DNA of 64,000 bases, from the NCBI RefSeq assembly GCF_027942865.1, contig NC_134507.1, positions 32,594,447 to 32,658,446 on the forward strand, read 5' to 3'. This document shows, one piece after another, positions 46,932 to 57,410 of the stretch. Source of the stretch: Odontesthes bonariensis. Lineage: Eukaryota; Chordata; Actinopteri; Atheriniformes; Atherinopsidae. The stretch's first letter is position 1, and every line of letters begins with the position of its first letter. The notes under the pieces were generated by a model that was given only the letters and a program-made list of their open reading frames with translations, ran no database searches and was not told the origin of the DNA. Both the position numbers and the translations under genes were made by a program.

Positions 46932-47541
46932 AAGTATGGGTTGGCGAGGGACCTGGTGTGCTAGGACAACTTTGATCGGTTGATGTCATTTGCGGAATTA
47001 TTATCAGTTGAGTAAGGAAGGTTTTAAACTTACTAGAAAAGAGTCTATTTCTAGAATCTTGATTAATACTCCTAATATAGAAGGTTTTGCTAACGCATCA
47101 AAATTATTTTCTAAATGTGCTTATTTGCAGAGTTATAATCAGTGACTTATGAAGGTCTTAACCCTCTCGGAAAGAGTTTCTGTTCCGAGTAAAATGATGG
47201 AATAGTCCTGATTTGAAAGTGTAGCTTAAGCATTACAATTATGTTTACTAGTTCCATGCCTGTGCAATGAAGACTTGCTTGCTGCTTTTAATTGCAAAGA
47301 AGACCAGCTTACACATAAGCTTACATAATGATACATGAAGTCACTTCAAAAGGGGGATGACAGATATCTCCTAACTGGTTGTGCTACATCTCAAAAGGTA
47401 AGTGGCTCTTGCAGTTTGGGGGGTGGCTGCTAAAGTCTTGCTACTGCTAATACAGATGTGACACAATACAGAATAATACATTCCTACCTCAGTTATTTGA
47501 CTGAATTAGTTGAAATGATAAAATCACTTCAAAAGGGGGAT
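46932..47541. other. Internal/3' region before a nested LTR
   Basis: No coding frame recognised. It contains two copies of a purine-tract phrase (TCACTTCAAAAGGGGGAT at about 47344 and 47524), the second directly before the nested LTR. The border between Gmr1-like sequence and the nested element could not be placed. Confidence 0.35.
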
Positions 47542-47957
47542 TGTTATAATTGGCTTTGTTCTTAGACATTAGGAATGAAATAAGTCTCAGTACTTTTCCA
47601 TATGACCTTAAGTGATGCAGGAGTAGACAGACAAAACAATCAGGAAAGTCTGGGAAACCAAGGGCAGATTGATACACACACATTATTTGAATTCCTCACA
47701 GACATTATTTGAGTTAGACAATTCATATCCAATCACATTTGATCAACAAGGGATCCACCTCGGGAAACTAGGAGACATATATACGAGGTGTAACCGGGGA
47801 TACGGGGCTCGGGCTGACGGATTCCTGCGAGAGTTCTGTCAGACTGAGACCAGCGCTGAAATGCTGCACTTGTTGCCATACCAATAAAGACTTCATTTTC
47901 ACTTGAATTTACTCCGGTCCGTTCTTGAGCCTCCTACTAAAAGAACCCGATCTAACA
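47542..47957 (+). repeat. Nested LTR of another retroelement
   Basis: 416 bp from TGTTATAATTGG to CGATCTAACA, preceded by a purine tract AAAAGGGGGAT. It has a TATATA-like box near 47777 and AATAAA near 47883, as in a retroviral or gypsy LTR. Only this LTR and perhaps a short upstream piece are present. Family not decided. Confidence 0.6.
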
Positions 47958-48243
47958 CCTTCCAGTTCCGCTTGCGGTGTCTGTTCCTGCCTCCTGTCTT
48001 TCTCCTCTTAAATGCTCACAGAAATCCTAGGCAAATCTCTGTTGCTGAGGAGCAAGTTTGGTGTGCTGGGGGCAGATGGCAGTGGTTGGACTTTAAACTC
48101 CTAATGGGGCAAGTGTTTTTTTTCTGATTTGTTTTTTTTGATAACTTTTCATTGAGCATTTAATAGTGCTGGTTGTGTGTTGTACCTACTAGGTTTTAAA
48201 CATATTTCGGTTCCCTATATTGAACCTCTTTTTAGGGGGAGGG

Positions 48244-49234
48244 TGTCACAGCCCCTGGGGCTTGTGCTGGGCATGTCTCTCTCCTCCCTCTTTCTTTGGC
48301 TGTGTTCAAAACCGCCTACTACATACTTGAAAACGGCATACTCATCGATCTGACAGTATGCAGAGCGTTTACACACAGTGCACTTCACTCCTGCCCGAGC
48401 CGAAATCAGCCGGCCTGAAAAGCTGATTTCGCTTAAGCTATAAACTCTGTAAATATATAACTTTAGCAACATTTGAAACATTTTCATTCGAGAAAGTAGT
48501 CATTTAGACCCCCAAGGTGTTGAAAATCTGACAAGATACCGGCTATTTATAATTTTGTTCTCACGAATTCGGCGCTACTAAAGCTAGCCGCAGTGAGCAA
48601 CGCACTTCCGGTTATGCCGTTTTGACTGCTCTCGTCCCGTTGACGGAATTTGACAGTTCAAATGGCGATGGGCGACGTCAAATTACGTTGCATCTTGGGT
48701 ATTTTGAGTGTGACGAGTAACCTCATGATGAATACTCAACATTTCGGCGAATCTAGTATGTATCTAGTGTACATCCGGGAACTTAAAAAAGTATGACTAG
48801 TAGGAATAGTAGGAGAAGTAGGTGGTTTCGAACACAGCCTTTGTCTCCTCCCTCAGACTAGGAAGCTGGTTGGAGTGTGCAGCAGTGATTGCGGCAGCTC
48901 GTACACCTGGCCGTCTGTGGGAGTGGTTTTAAGCCGCCTTATTTTGTTAATTCTTCCCTTTTGGTTCCTGGCTGGGTTTGTGAGAAAATCATTGTGTTTT
49001 GGGATTGTTTGCTTTATCCTTTTGATATGTTTCGCACCATACAACACCTTTGCCGCACATTTATGCTCCATAACACCACTACACTACTGATGACTGATTT
49101 GCCACATCCCATTGTTTTACTTTTGTTGAATTCGTAGCTTAAGTTTGAATTGTTTAAATAAATTTGATTTCCTTATAACTTACATACCGTGTGCTTCCTC
49201 CTTTTTGATACGGCTTTTGAGCCAGGTCGTGTCA
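48244..49234 (+). repeat. 3' LTR of Gmr1-like element
   Basis: Follows the purine tract TAGGGGGAGGG and runs TGTCACAGCCCC to CCAGGTCGTGTCA. It is split by a 542-bp MITE; without that the LTR is about 450 bp. AATAAA is at about 49158. Confidence 0.75.
48298..48839. mobile_element. MITE in the Gmr1-like LTR
   Basis: The inverted ends GGCTGTGTTCAAAACC and GGTTTCGAACACAGCC match at 15 of 16 bases. Short flanking repeat (TTT, or CTTTG if the outer G is flank). Non-coding. Harbinger-like or another short-duplication type; unresolved. Confidence 0.65.
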
Positions 49235-51508
49235 TTAGTAAAAGCAAAGGTAAAATCACAGCTTTGATGATTAAAACCTTTCCTTCAATGGTCAGTCCTC
49301 TAAGTCCCCAGTATCCTAGTCTTTGCTTGACTTTCCCTACCACGTCTGGCCAGTTTGATGACCCTCCTCCTTCCCTGTCAAATTTAATCCCCAGTATTTT
49401 CTGATTGGTCTGGGTTATAGTCACGGGGAGTCCTGTTGTCTCGGTCGCTGTCCATGGCCCATAAAATTAGGCTTGGGTCTTGTCTCTGTTTAGTTTTGCC
49501 CAGTGTTCAAACTATGCCGAGATTTTCGGGGGGTCAAAAGTGTAATCGGTCTCCAATTCTTCAAGTCAGTCTTGTCTTTTTTTTGTGAAGATAAAATTGG
49601 TCAACAGCTTGTTTAATTTCTTCCATTGTATCAACTATGCACCCGTTCTCTTTTGTTAGCTTTGAAATGGCCCCCCCTTTATTTACAATTTTCTTTGTAG
49701 AGCTGTAGTCGCTTCTGCAGTCCCATCAAGCGTCTGTTTTCCCTATTCTTTTTTCTCCTACCTGCCTGTCTAAAGAAAGTCTGGGTCTTTTCCTTCACCA
49801 TTTCCCACCAGTGTGCACGTGTATCGTAAAAGTCTTGAAGGGTCCGCCACTCGTGGTACTGCTCACGGTACTGACTAACTATTTCATCCCCCTCCAAAAG
49901 GGAGCAGTTTAGTCTCCACAGACCACTTCCGGAAGTCACACCCGAAGATAGTGATAGGGTGCAGGAAAGAATAAGGTGATCAGAAAAGAAAACGGGGGTC
50001 AATCTAGCATCGGTTGGTGGGCAGTCCCGTGTAAAAAGGTAATCCATACGAGAGGCTCTGGTGCCATCACCACTGAACCAGGTGAAGCCCTCCTCTCTGG
50101 GATGCATGGTTTTAAAACAGTCCTGAAGTTTAAAATCCTTGCATATGCCCTGTAATAAAACCGATGTTTTGTCAACTTTAAAGAATTCCCCTGCTCTTTT
50201 TCTGTCACTCCTGCTTAAAATACAGTTAAAATCACCCCCTAAAACTAGTGGTGCCCTACCTAGCATGTGGGACTGCAGGTCTTCTAAAAGGTCATACCGG
50301 TCATTTTTTTTCGTTAAAGCCATAAATATTTAAGAGGTTAAAATCTTGTCCCATAAAAGTCAAATGTGCTAAAAGTGCCCGTCCGTCTCTCACCACAGTG
50401 CTGCCCTTCACCAGAACCTGAGGGTTTTTGATTAAAATGGCCACTCCATAATTTTTTCTCTTCCTGGACATTTTGGGATCATTATTTGTATTTCTCAATT
50501 CCACTTGTTGGGAAAATCGCATCGATTTAGAAACATTGCAGTCCAGTTCGCGCGTAACATAATCAGCATGCATTATGGGAAATGTAGCTTTTGGTCCGTG
50601 CACATATTTGACTTTATTTTGATTTTATTTTTAGACAATCAGACCTTTTAAGCTCTCGCGGGCCACATAAAATGACGAGGCGTGCCACATTTGGCCCGCG
50701 GGCCTTGAGTTTGACACATAAGCTATAGGAGAATCAGAGGACAATTCTGATGCAAGCCTCTTTGTTTGCTGGGCATCTGGGAGGGAGGCATCCTCGCTAT
50801 CATCCTGTGATTGGACTTCTTCACATTCTGAACTAGCTCCGCCTTCTGCCTGCACCACCTCCTCCTTTCCAGAACTCTCCATTGGTGGGGGTGTAGCAGG
50901 CCTCTCCCCCTCCTCTGCCTCACCTGACGGCTGTCCACCATTCAGGGGTTTTGGCGGGAAGTTTTTGCGAAAACCAAATCCCTTGTTAAAAGGCAATGAC
51001 AGGATGCAATTCAAATCGTCTGGCTTGAAGTTCAATGTTTTTTGGATTAGCTTCCGAGAGAAGTCCAATCTGGACATCTCTATAAGCTTTCCTTCCTTTT
51101 CTTTAAATAAAAATCTAGCGCTGTGATGCCTCCTCATGCCAGCATAGTTAGCCGACATGATGGAGGCACCACAAACAGTTTTAAAAAAAAAAAGCTTAAA
51201 AGAAAAATAATAAATATCACACTAAAACCCAATAAAAGAGTAAAAAGTGGATAAAACAGTACTAATAAGGATACTTACCTTCCTCTCCAAAAAAAAAGGG
51301 ACACCGACCTTGTTTCAGCTGAAACTCCTTGGACTAGTTCAAAAAAGTAAAAACCTGAAAAAAGAGGGTAAGACAGGAACATTTTTTGAGAAAGAACTCC
51401 AAATACAAAGAGTTGGAATAATTTGACCAGACACAAAATTAACCTCCAAAGCGCGAGAATTTAATGCCGAAAGGTATAAAATCATCCACCCAAAAGTGGC
51501 GATCGCAG
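49235..51508 (-). mobile_element. Tx1-clade LINE, copy 1, heavily deleted
   Basis: Minus-strand copy closely matching the LINE at 53460-59072 but with several internal deletions: ORF1 keeps only its first and last thirds, and ORF2 keeps most of the endonuclease and scraps of RT. It still has the endonuclease SDH (FFSDHLILSC). It contains a hAT end fragment at about 50455-50716. Its 3' end is missing where the Gmr1-like LTR begins at 49234. Its 5' end is directly preceded by U2 nt 1-26. Confidence 0.85.
50455..50716 (-). mobile_element. 5' end fragment of a hAT element inside LINE copy 1
   Basis: The minus strand begins TGTGTCAAACTCAAGGCCCG, a well-known hAT-type end, and runs to an ATG-led basic start (MSRKRKN). 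No right end is seen, so this is a fragment or deletion product. The matching place in LINE copy 2 has no such insert. Confidence 0.55.
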
Positions 51509-51534
51509 TCTTAGCCAAAAAGCCGAGAAGCGAT
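51509..51534 (-). pseudogene. U2 snRNA nt 1-26, leader of LINE copy 1
   Basis: The minus strand reads ATCGCTTCTCGGC and on to GGCTAAGA (one C-to-T change), then changes to LINE 5' sequence (CTGCGATC) exactly as in copy 2. Upstream is not a U2 promoter but the 3' flank of the next U2 gene (51535-51612), so the fragment starts precisely at U2 nucleotide 1. Confidence 0.88.
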
Positions 51535-51612
51535 TTTAGAAGTCAGAATACAACGGCTCCCTGAAACTACCACCATGTACCGCTGGTTTTGTTATTTCAC
51601 AAGAGTTGGGAA

Positions 51613-51800
51613 GAGTGCACCGTTCCCGGCGGCACTGCAGTACTGGGTCGATGCGTGGAGTGAACGGAGCAAGCCCCTTTTTCAACCCCTGTGCCTAAAA
51701 ATCCATTTAATATGTAGTCCTCATATAGAGGACGTATCAGATATTAAACTGATAAGAACAGATACTACACTTGATCTTAGCCAAAAGGCCGAGAAGCGAT
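51613..51800 (-). ncRNA. RNU2: U2 snRNA gene, intact
   Basis: 188 nt on the minus strand beginning ATCGCTTCTCGGCCTTTTGG. It includes the branch-point-pairing GTAGTA, the stem IIa region (CAGTTTAATATCTGATACG), an Sm-like GATTTTTAGG and the stem-loop IV strand GGGAACGGTGCAC. One base in stem-loop IV (CCAGTACTGCAG) differs from the other copy here (CCGGTACTGCAG). Product: RNA of the U2 snRNP, which recognises the intron branch point. A PSE lies at -42 to -61. It is the only uninterrupted U2 gene in the window. Confidence 0.95.
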
Positions 51801-51841
51801 AACCCTCCACTGTTTCACGTCCGAGCGCCCTTCCTGGCACA

Positions 51842-51861
51842 ATGCGCACTTGTGGCGGTGC
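51842..51861 (-). promoter_or_regulatory. Proximal sequence element of U2
   Basis: The minus strand reads GCACCGCCACAAGTGCGCAT, with the CACCG...AGTG pattern, at the same -42 to -61 as in the U1 genes. Confidence 0.65.
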
Positions 51862-52098
51862 TCTTTTTTTGCCTACAAAGCGTCACTTTGCACCTCCGCC
51901 CACCCGCTGCAGTGAGCACTCTTCAGCCGTTTCAGATGGTACAACTTTGCACTTCCGCCCGCTCCACTGAGCACCATTCAAACAACAACAATTTAGCGCT
52001 CCAGCTTTGAACATGGGCACGGTCTCAACAAATAAGGTGACTCTACTCCGAGAAGTCACTTGGCACAGCAAGAAGATTTCCTTTGCACAGACAGAATG

Positions 52099-52217
52099 GG
52101 CTTCACCCGCAAAGGTAAAGCCTTCCAAAAATAGAAACAACTCATTAATGTTGCTCTCCACGGAAGTCTTTAGTAAAAGGCGAAAGACTTGTACGTTATG
52201 AAGAGAAACCAGAGTAC
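52099..52217 (-). ncRNA. RNU5: U5 snRNA gene, copy 1
   Basis: The minus strand begins GTACTCTGGTTTCTCTTCAT and contains the invariant loop CGCCTTTTAC that holds exon ends in the spliceosome, then CTTCCGTGGAGAG, an Sm site (CTATTTTTGG) and a final hairpin GGCTTTACCTTTGCGGGTGAAGCC-like stem. About 119 nt, near the usual 116. A PSE lies upstream at -47 to -64. Product: core RNA of the U5 snRNP. Linked to U2 and 5S in one repeat. Confidence 0.92.
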
Positions 52218-52263
52218 GAGAATTTGACACTGCGGGAGCAGTGCATCAGGCTAGTTGGTATAG

Positions 52264-52281
52264 CCACCTTCCCCACGGTGA
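52264..52281 (-). promoter_or_regulatory. Proximal sequence element of U5 (copy 1)
   Basis: The minus strand reads TCACCGTGGGGAAGGTGG at -47 to -64, close to the vertebrate PSE consensus start TCACCGTG. The second U5 copy has the same word at 59563-59580. Confidence 0.7.
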
Positions 52282-52522
52282 GCTTTGCTTGGTTGAGACG
52301 CTGGCTCCTCGGCCGACCAGGTAGGAACAATCGGGCCCTATTCAATGGCTGCTTTGTCTTTTACTCTGTGCAAAAGACTAGGGGTCTTGAGGCTTTGTTC
52401 TGACCGCTCATTGGGTGTAGAGCTTTTTTTCAAGCAATTCTCCCAGTCGGCCCAATCCCAGAGCCATCTCAAAGTGGAGTTCACTTTCACTCTCTTTTCG
52501 CAGACTAAAAAGCCAGAGTTTT

Positions 52523-52600
52523 ATCTCAGAAGCTAAGCAGAGTCGGGCCTGGTTAGTACTTGGATGGGGAGACCGCCTGGGAATACCAGGTGCTGTAAGC
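52523..52600 (+). pseudogene. 5S rRNA partial copy, plus strand
   Basis: The 3' two thirds of 5S (ATCTCAGAAGCTAAGCAG through TGCTGTAAGC), with an extra G in the C-box region (GGATGGGGAGACC) and CAGAGTCGG for CAGGGTCGG. The first 40 or so nt are missing. A CCTTTT tract follows. Opposite in orientation to the nearby full 5S gene. Confidence 0.9.
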
Positions 52601-52604
52601 CTTT

Positions 52605-52810
52605 TGGCTTCTCCAGGCGCATGCAGTTTGACTGCGTCAAATGCAAAGGCAGTCCCTGTTTGACTTTTTGGAACTGCTCCTTTGTCAGGACAAAGTTAAA
52701 TGTATGAGGATCAAAGGCAACCATGACCTGGGACACCTTAGCAGATCCAGGATCAGCAAGATGGATCACAGGGTGATCAACAGATGTTTCAACAAAAGAC
52801 ATGCAGAGAG
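52605..52810 (-). other. Spacer with a conserved open frame, unrecognised
   Basis: Between the 5S fragment and the 5S gene, a minus-strand frame starts MSFVETSVDHPVIHLADPGS and reads on through VMVAFDPHTFNFVLTKEQF, protein-like in composition. The second unit (59890-60101) has the same frame with two amino-acid changes. It continues into the 5S fragment, so it is either the remnant of an inserted gene piece or chance. I cannot name it. Confidence 0.35.
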
Positions 52811-52823
52811 AAGAGAGAAAAAT

Positions 52824-52941
52824 GCTTACAGCACCTGGTATTCCCAAGCGGTCTCCCATCCAAGTACTAACCAAGCACGACCCTGCTTGGCTTCCGAGTT
52901 CGGACGAGATCGGGCGTGTTCAGGGCGGTGTGGCCGTAAGC
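52824..52941 (-). rRNA. RN5S: 5S ribosomal RNA gene
   Basis: The minus strand reads GCTTACGGCCACACCGCCCT to GGTGCTGTAAGC, about 118-119 nt. Internal control regions are present: A box AAGCCAAGCAGGGT, C box TGGATGGGAGACC. A T run (GCATTTTTC) follows as Pol III terminator. It differs from the common fish 5S at several bases (AAGCCAAG, TCGTGCTTGG, CCGCTTGGG), so it may be a variant class. Transcribed by Pol III with TFIIIA. It sits between U5 and the next U2 in the repeat. Confidence 0.92.
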
Positions 52942-53308
52942 CACAATCCCTGTGACAAATATGTGTTACATAGGTGCTGGAACCATACGTTTCCCCTATT
53001 TCACCAGAGAGTTGGCTTGAGAGGCTGATGTTGAGCCTGCACGTCGACTTCCCTGATGTGATTGTTCTCTGCAGCTGAAAATGGGACTCTCAGATAACTT
53101 AGTGTGTGTCTGTCAAGCTCCTCTGTTCTCTGTGTGTAGTTTGGTGTTCATGGTCATACAGGGAAACCAGGGAAGCTCAGTCCCACGACATGCTCATAAA
53201 CTGCGTCTTTTCTAAAGATTATAGTACTATTTTAGAAGTCAGAATACAACGGCTCCCTGAAACTACCACCATGTACCGCTGGTTTTGTTATTTCACAAGA
53301 GTTGGGAA

Positions 53309-53459
53309 GAGTGCACCGTTCCCGGCGGCACTGCAGTACCGGGTCGATGCGTGGAGTGAACGGAGCAAGCCCCTTTTTCAACCCCTGTGCCTAAAAATCC
53401 ATTTAATATGTAGTCCTCATATAGAGGACGTATCAGATATTAAACTGATAAGAACAGAT
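53309..53459 (-). pseudogene. RNU2: U2 snRNA nt 38-188, 3' part of split gene
   Basis: 151 nt from ATCTGTTCTTATCAG to the U2 3' end. It is the downstream half of the U2 gene whose nt 1-26 lie at 59073-59098; nt 27-37 (TCAAGTGTAGT) are missing. The LINE poly(A) tail joins it directly at 53460. Confidence 0.92.
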
Positions 53460-54140
53460 TTTTTTCTTTTGAAAAAATTTATTGACACTAATACATCCTA
53501 TTTTCACAAAAACTTCATATTTAAGACATTTGTTTTACCTATGAATAAAAACATCAATAAATAAGTGTAATCTGTATAACCACATTTAAAACAACAACAA
53601 TAAAACAAGTTTTTCATGGGATATTACAGATAAAGTCAATGTCGTCTAATGTAAAAGCTACATGTGAAGTAGTTCTCATGCGAGTAGCAGTTTGTATTGA
53701 GTGTCTTTAAAAAGGAGTGCATTAGTTAAAATGCTCTCTTCCAAGTCCATTTTTTGTGCAGGAGCGTAGTGAGTCCCTACCCAGGGAAACTCATTTCGCT
53801 CCCCCAAACAGTAGGTCTCTCGGGATCCTGTCGTGGTGCTCAGAGGAGATCCCCACCCTGTTGCTCCTTCCCACCTGCCTCACCCGGAGAGCCAGGCCGT
53901 CGCTGCTTTGACCTTTTTGTGTGTAGCTCCGGCTCCTTCATCCGAATGGGCACAGAGGCGATTCTTCTTTGTGGATGTGTCCTAGGCCCGCCGCCTGCAG
54001 CTCCGGCCGCTTGAGCCGCTGCTGCGGCCATCCGGATCACAGCCACGGGGGGGATCTGCATGCGCTTCCTCACCAGCAAGTTCCTGGAGGTCCACATGGC
54101 GTCTTTGATGGCGGCTAGGGTGAGCCACTGCTTGGCAAAG

Positions 54141-57100
54141 TCATTCTTTTTTATTTTTGTTTGGCTCACCCCATAGAGCACGAGTTGTGCTGTGAGGACC
54201 TCCCTTGCTGGCAAGTACGGGAATTGCAAGGAGCTGGCTTGTTGCCCACTGGTCTGCAGCAGCGCTGCACTCCCAGAGCAGGTGCCTCACCGACTCGGGC
54301 GCGCCACAACCAGGTCGCGGGCAGGTTGAGATCGCTGACATGCCCCGGGAGTGCATAACGGACCTGACTGGCAGGATCTCATGAGCCACCATCCACGACA
54401 GGTCCCGGAGTCTGTTTGGGAGAGCGGAATGGTTGACGTTGCACCAAACTGTTGAGGGCTCGCCGAACGCGAGCCCACGCACTGGACTCACTGGTTCCCG
54501 CTCCTGCACAACAGAAATCAAAGAGCGGTGGTTTGTTAAAACATGCAACTCCTCTGCCTCCAAGTTAAAATGCTTTAAGAACGTCTGGATAAAAGCATAG
54601 GATGGTGGCAGGCTAAAAGACACAGGCACTTTTAGGTCGGTGGGTAAAATCTTCAGTCTTCTGAGGTAAGAACCCATCCAGAATCGTGTCATTGCTTTAG
54701 TTTTGGGGTTTCCGGATGGGTCTGTGGCCTGTAGGATGTGCAGTGTAGTGTATCTGCTTCCTAAAAACAAATAAAAATCAGGCACTCCTTTTCCTCCTTT
54801 CTCTTTTTGTTTCTTCATTACATCTTTCCCACTTGGAGCCCCACAGAAAATAAAAAATGGCTCGGTCCAGGTCTAAAAGCACTTTTCTAGGTGGGATAAA
54901 AACAGAACTGATTAGTAAAAGCAAAGGTAAAATCACGGCTTTGATGATTAAAACCTTTCCTTCAATGGTCAGTCCTCTAAGTCCCCAGTATCCTAGTCTT
55001 TGCTTTACTTTCCCTACCACGTCTGGCCAGTTTGATGTCCCTCCCCCTTCCTTGTCAAAATTAATCCCCAGTATTTTCTGTTTTGTCTGGGTTATAGTCA
55101 CGGGGAGTCCTGCAGTCTCAGTCGCTGTCCATGGCCCGTAAAATTGGGCTTGGGTCTTGTTTCTGTTTAGTTTTGCCCCAGAGGCCCGTCCATACCAGTC
55201 AGTCAAGTCCAGAGTCCTATTGATGGATATTAGGTCTGTACATAAAATGTTCACGTCGTCCATATATAAAACACACTTTGTCGATAGTCCCCCGCTCCCC
55301 GGGACTCTCACCCCATTGATTCGGTGGTCCCTTCTCAAGCTCTGTGCCAGTGGTTCCACACAGATGATGTAGAGGAGGGCAGATAACGGACAACCCTGAC
55401 GGACACCGCAGTGGATGTTTACTGCTTTTGTCAGATGCCCGTTAACAAGGAATTTGCTGGTAATGCCCCGGTACAGCAGACCCACCCAAGCTATAAACCT
55501 TTCTGGGAACCCCATTTTTGGCAGTACCTGGAAAAGGTACTGGTGCGAGACCCGATCAAAGGCTTTCTCAAAGTCTAAATTTAGGACTGCTAGCCGAATG
55601 TTTCTGTCTCTCGCATAACAGATGGTGTCTCGGATCAGTACGAGGCTGTCGGTTATCTTCCTCCCCGGGATGGCACAGGCTTGATCCGGGTGAATCAGGT
55701 CTTCTAAAAACAAGGACATACGTGAGGCTAAAAGTTTACTAAAAAGTTTACAGTCAAAGTTTAAAAGTGTAATCGGTCTCCAATTCTTCAAGTCAGTCTT
55801 GTCTTTTTTTTTGTGAAGAAGAGTCACTATCCCTGCTCTAAAACTGTCAGGAAGTCGCTCAAGTTGCTCAAAATCCATAAAAACAGTAAACAAGTCAGGT
55901 GCTAAAATATCCCAAAAGGTCAAATAAAATTCCAAGGGAAGTCCATCTTGTCCTGGGGACTTCCCTTTCTTAAAATTTGTAAAACATTTATTTAACTCTG
56001 AAATTGTAAAATCTTGGGTTAAAAGCACACTGTCTTTTACTGTTTTTTTCTATGAAATTTAAAACTTCTGTCATGGTGTCCATTTCAACAGGTTTTTGTT
56101 CGTACAATTCACGATAAAATTGTTCAACAGCTTGTTTAATTTCTTCCATTGAATCAACTGTGCACCCGTTCTCTTTTGTTAGCTTTAAAATGGCCCCCCC
56201 TTTATTCACAATTTTCTTAAAAAAATACCTTGTGCACTTCTCTCCTTCCTCTATTTCTCGTTCCCTGCTTCTTAAAATGACACCCTTACTTTTAATATCT
56301 GCTAAAATCGACATCTCTGTTTTCACTTGTTTAATTTCATCATTAAAATCCATCCCTTTTTGGTTTAATTTAAAATAGCGCTGTAGTCGCTTCTGCAGTC
56401 CCATCATGCGTCTGTTTTCCCTATTCTTTTTTCTCCTACCTGCCTGTCTAAAGAATGTCTGGGTCTTTTCCTTCACCATTTCCCACCAGTGTGCACGTGT
56501 ATCGTAAAAGTCTTGAAGGGTCTGCCACTCGTGATACTGCTCCGGGTACTGACTAACTATTTCATTTTCTTCTAAAAGGGAGCAGTTTAGTTTCCACAGA
56601 CCACTTCCGGAAGTCACACCCGAAGAGAGTGATAGGGTGCAGGAAAGCATCAGGTGAACAGAAAAGAAAACGGGGGTCAATCTAGCATCGGTTGGTGGGC
56701 AGTCCCGTGTAAAAAGGTAGTCTATACGAGAGGCTTTGGTGCCATCACCACTGAACCAGGTGAAGCCCTCCTCTCTGGGATGCATGGTCCTAAAACAGTC
56801 CTGAAGTTTAAAATCCTTGCATATGCCCTGTAATAAAACCGATGTTTTGTCAACTTTAAAAAATTCCCCTGCTCTTTTTCTGTCACTCCTGCTTAAAATA
56901 CAGTTAAAATCACCCCCTAAAACTAGTGGTGCCCTACCTAGCATGTGGGACTGCAGGTCTTCTAAAAGGTCATACCGGTCATTTTTTTCGTTAAAGCCAT
57001 AAATATTTAAGAGGTTAAAATCTTGTCCCATAAAAGTCAAATGTGCTAAAAGTGCCCGTCCGTCTCTCACCACAGTGCTGCCCTTCACCAGAACCTGAGG

Positions 57101-57361
57101 GTTTTTGATCAAAATGGCCACTCCGTCATTTTTGTTTTGGTTGGATCCACTCCACAATGATGTCTGTGGCCACATCTCCTCCCACTGTCTGTAGTGCTTT
57201 AAAAACGGTAGGCCGCATTCCTGTATTAAAAGAACATCTGACTTAAAAGAACTAAGAAAGGATAAAACACTCTGGGCTCTAACTTTCGACTTTACACTTC
57301 TCACATTAATAGTTGAGAGAGTGAGTGTCATGAGTATGGTTAAAAACAACAGGTATGACAT
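54141..57361 (-). pseudogene. LINE ORF2, endonuclease and reverse transcriptase, two frameshifts
   Basis: The first piece (57361-55988) is the APE endonuclease: TLSTINVRSVKSK, LIQECGL, VLGGDFNCILSR, SRIDYLFT. Its final SDH motif reads SVH here (FFSVHLMLSC), a loss of the catalytic Asp, while LINE copy 1 has SDH. The second piece (56028-54778) is RT: SPGQDGLPLEFY, NWRPITLLN, AFDRVSHQYL, GVRQGCPLSALLY, and catalytic YMDD (LYMDDVNILC). The third (54818-54141) is the C-terminal domain ending in a Cys-rich [19 protein letters not shown]. Frameshifts lie in an A run near 56045 and in a purine run near 54800. Confidence 0.88.
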
Positions 57362-57410
57362 CTTAAAAGACTAAATGAGGGTTAAAACATTTAAAATGTC
57401 TTAAAAGCAG

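Larger units (their letters stand above)
44434..49234 (+). mobile_element. Gmr1-like gypsy element, 5' end missing, fossil
   Basis: The pol order is integrase first, then RT and RNase H, the copia-like order known for the deuterostome Gmr1 group of Ty3/gypsy. Only the 3' part remains, ending in an LTR at 48244-49234. Another LTR and a MITE are nested inside. The coding part has a small number of breaks, and gag and protease are absent. Its left edge replaces the U1 spacer at 44434, and its right edge abuts a LINE copy. Confidence 0.8.
51613..53308 (-). repeat. U2-U5-5S repeat unit (about 1.7 kb)
   Basis: From one U2 3' end (51613) to the next (53309) is 1696 bp. The unit holds U2, U5, a plus-strand 5S fragment and a minus-strand 5S gene. 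The part 51801-52805 recurs nearly unchanged at 59099-60104, upstream of the next U2, where the homology ends before the 5S gene. Confidence 0.85.

Noticed and set aside
53106-53564. 152-residue plus-strand frame
   Set aside because: It lies antisense over the U2 3' half and the LINE tail; not a gene.
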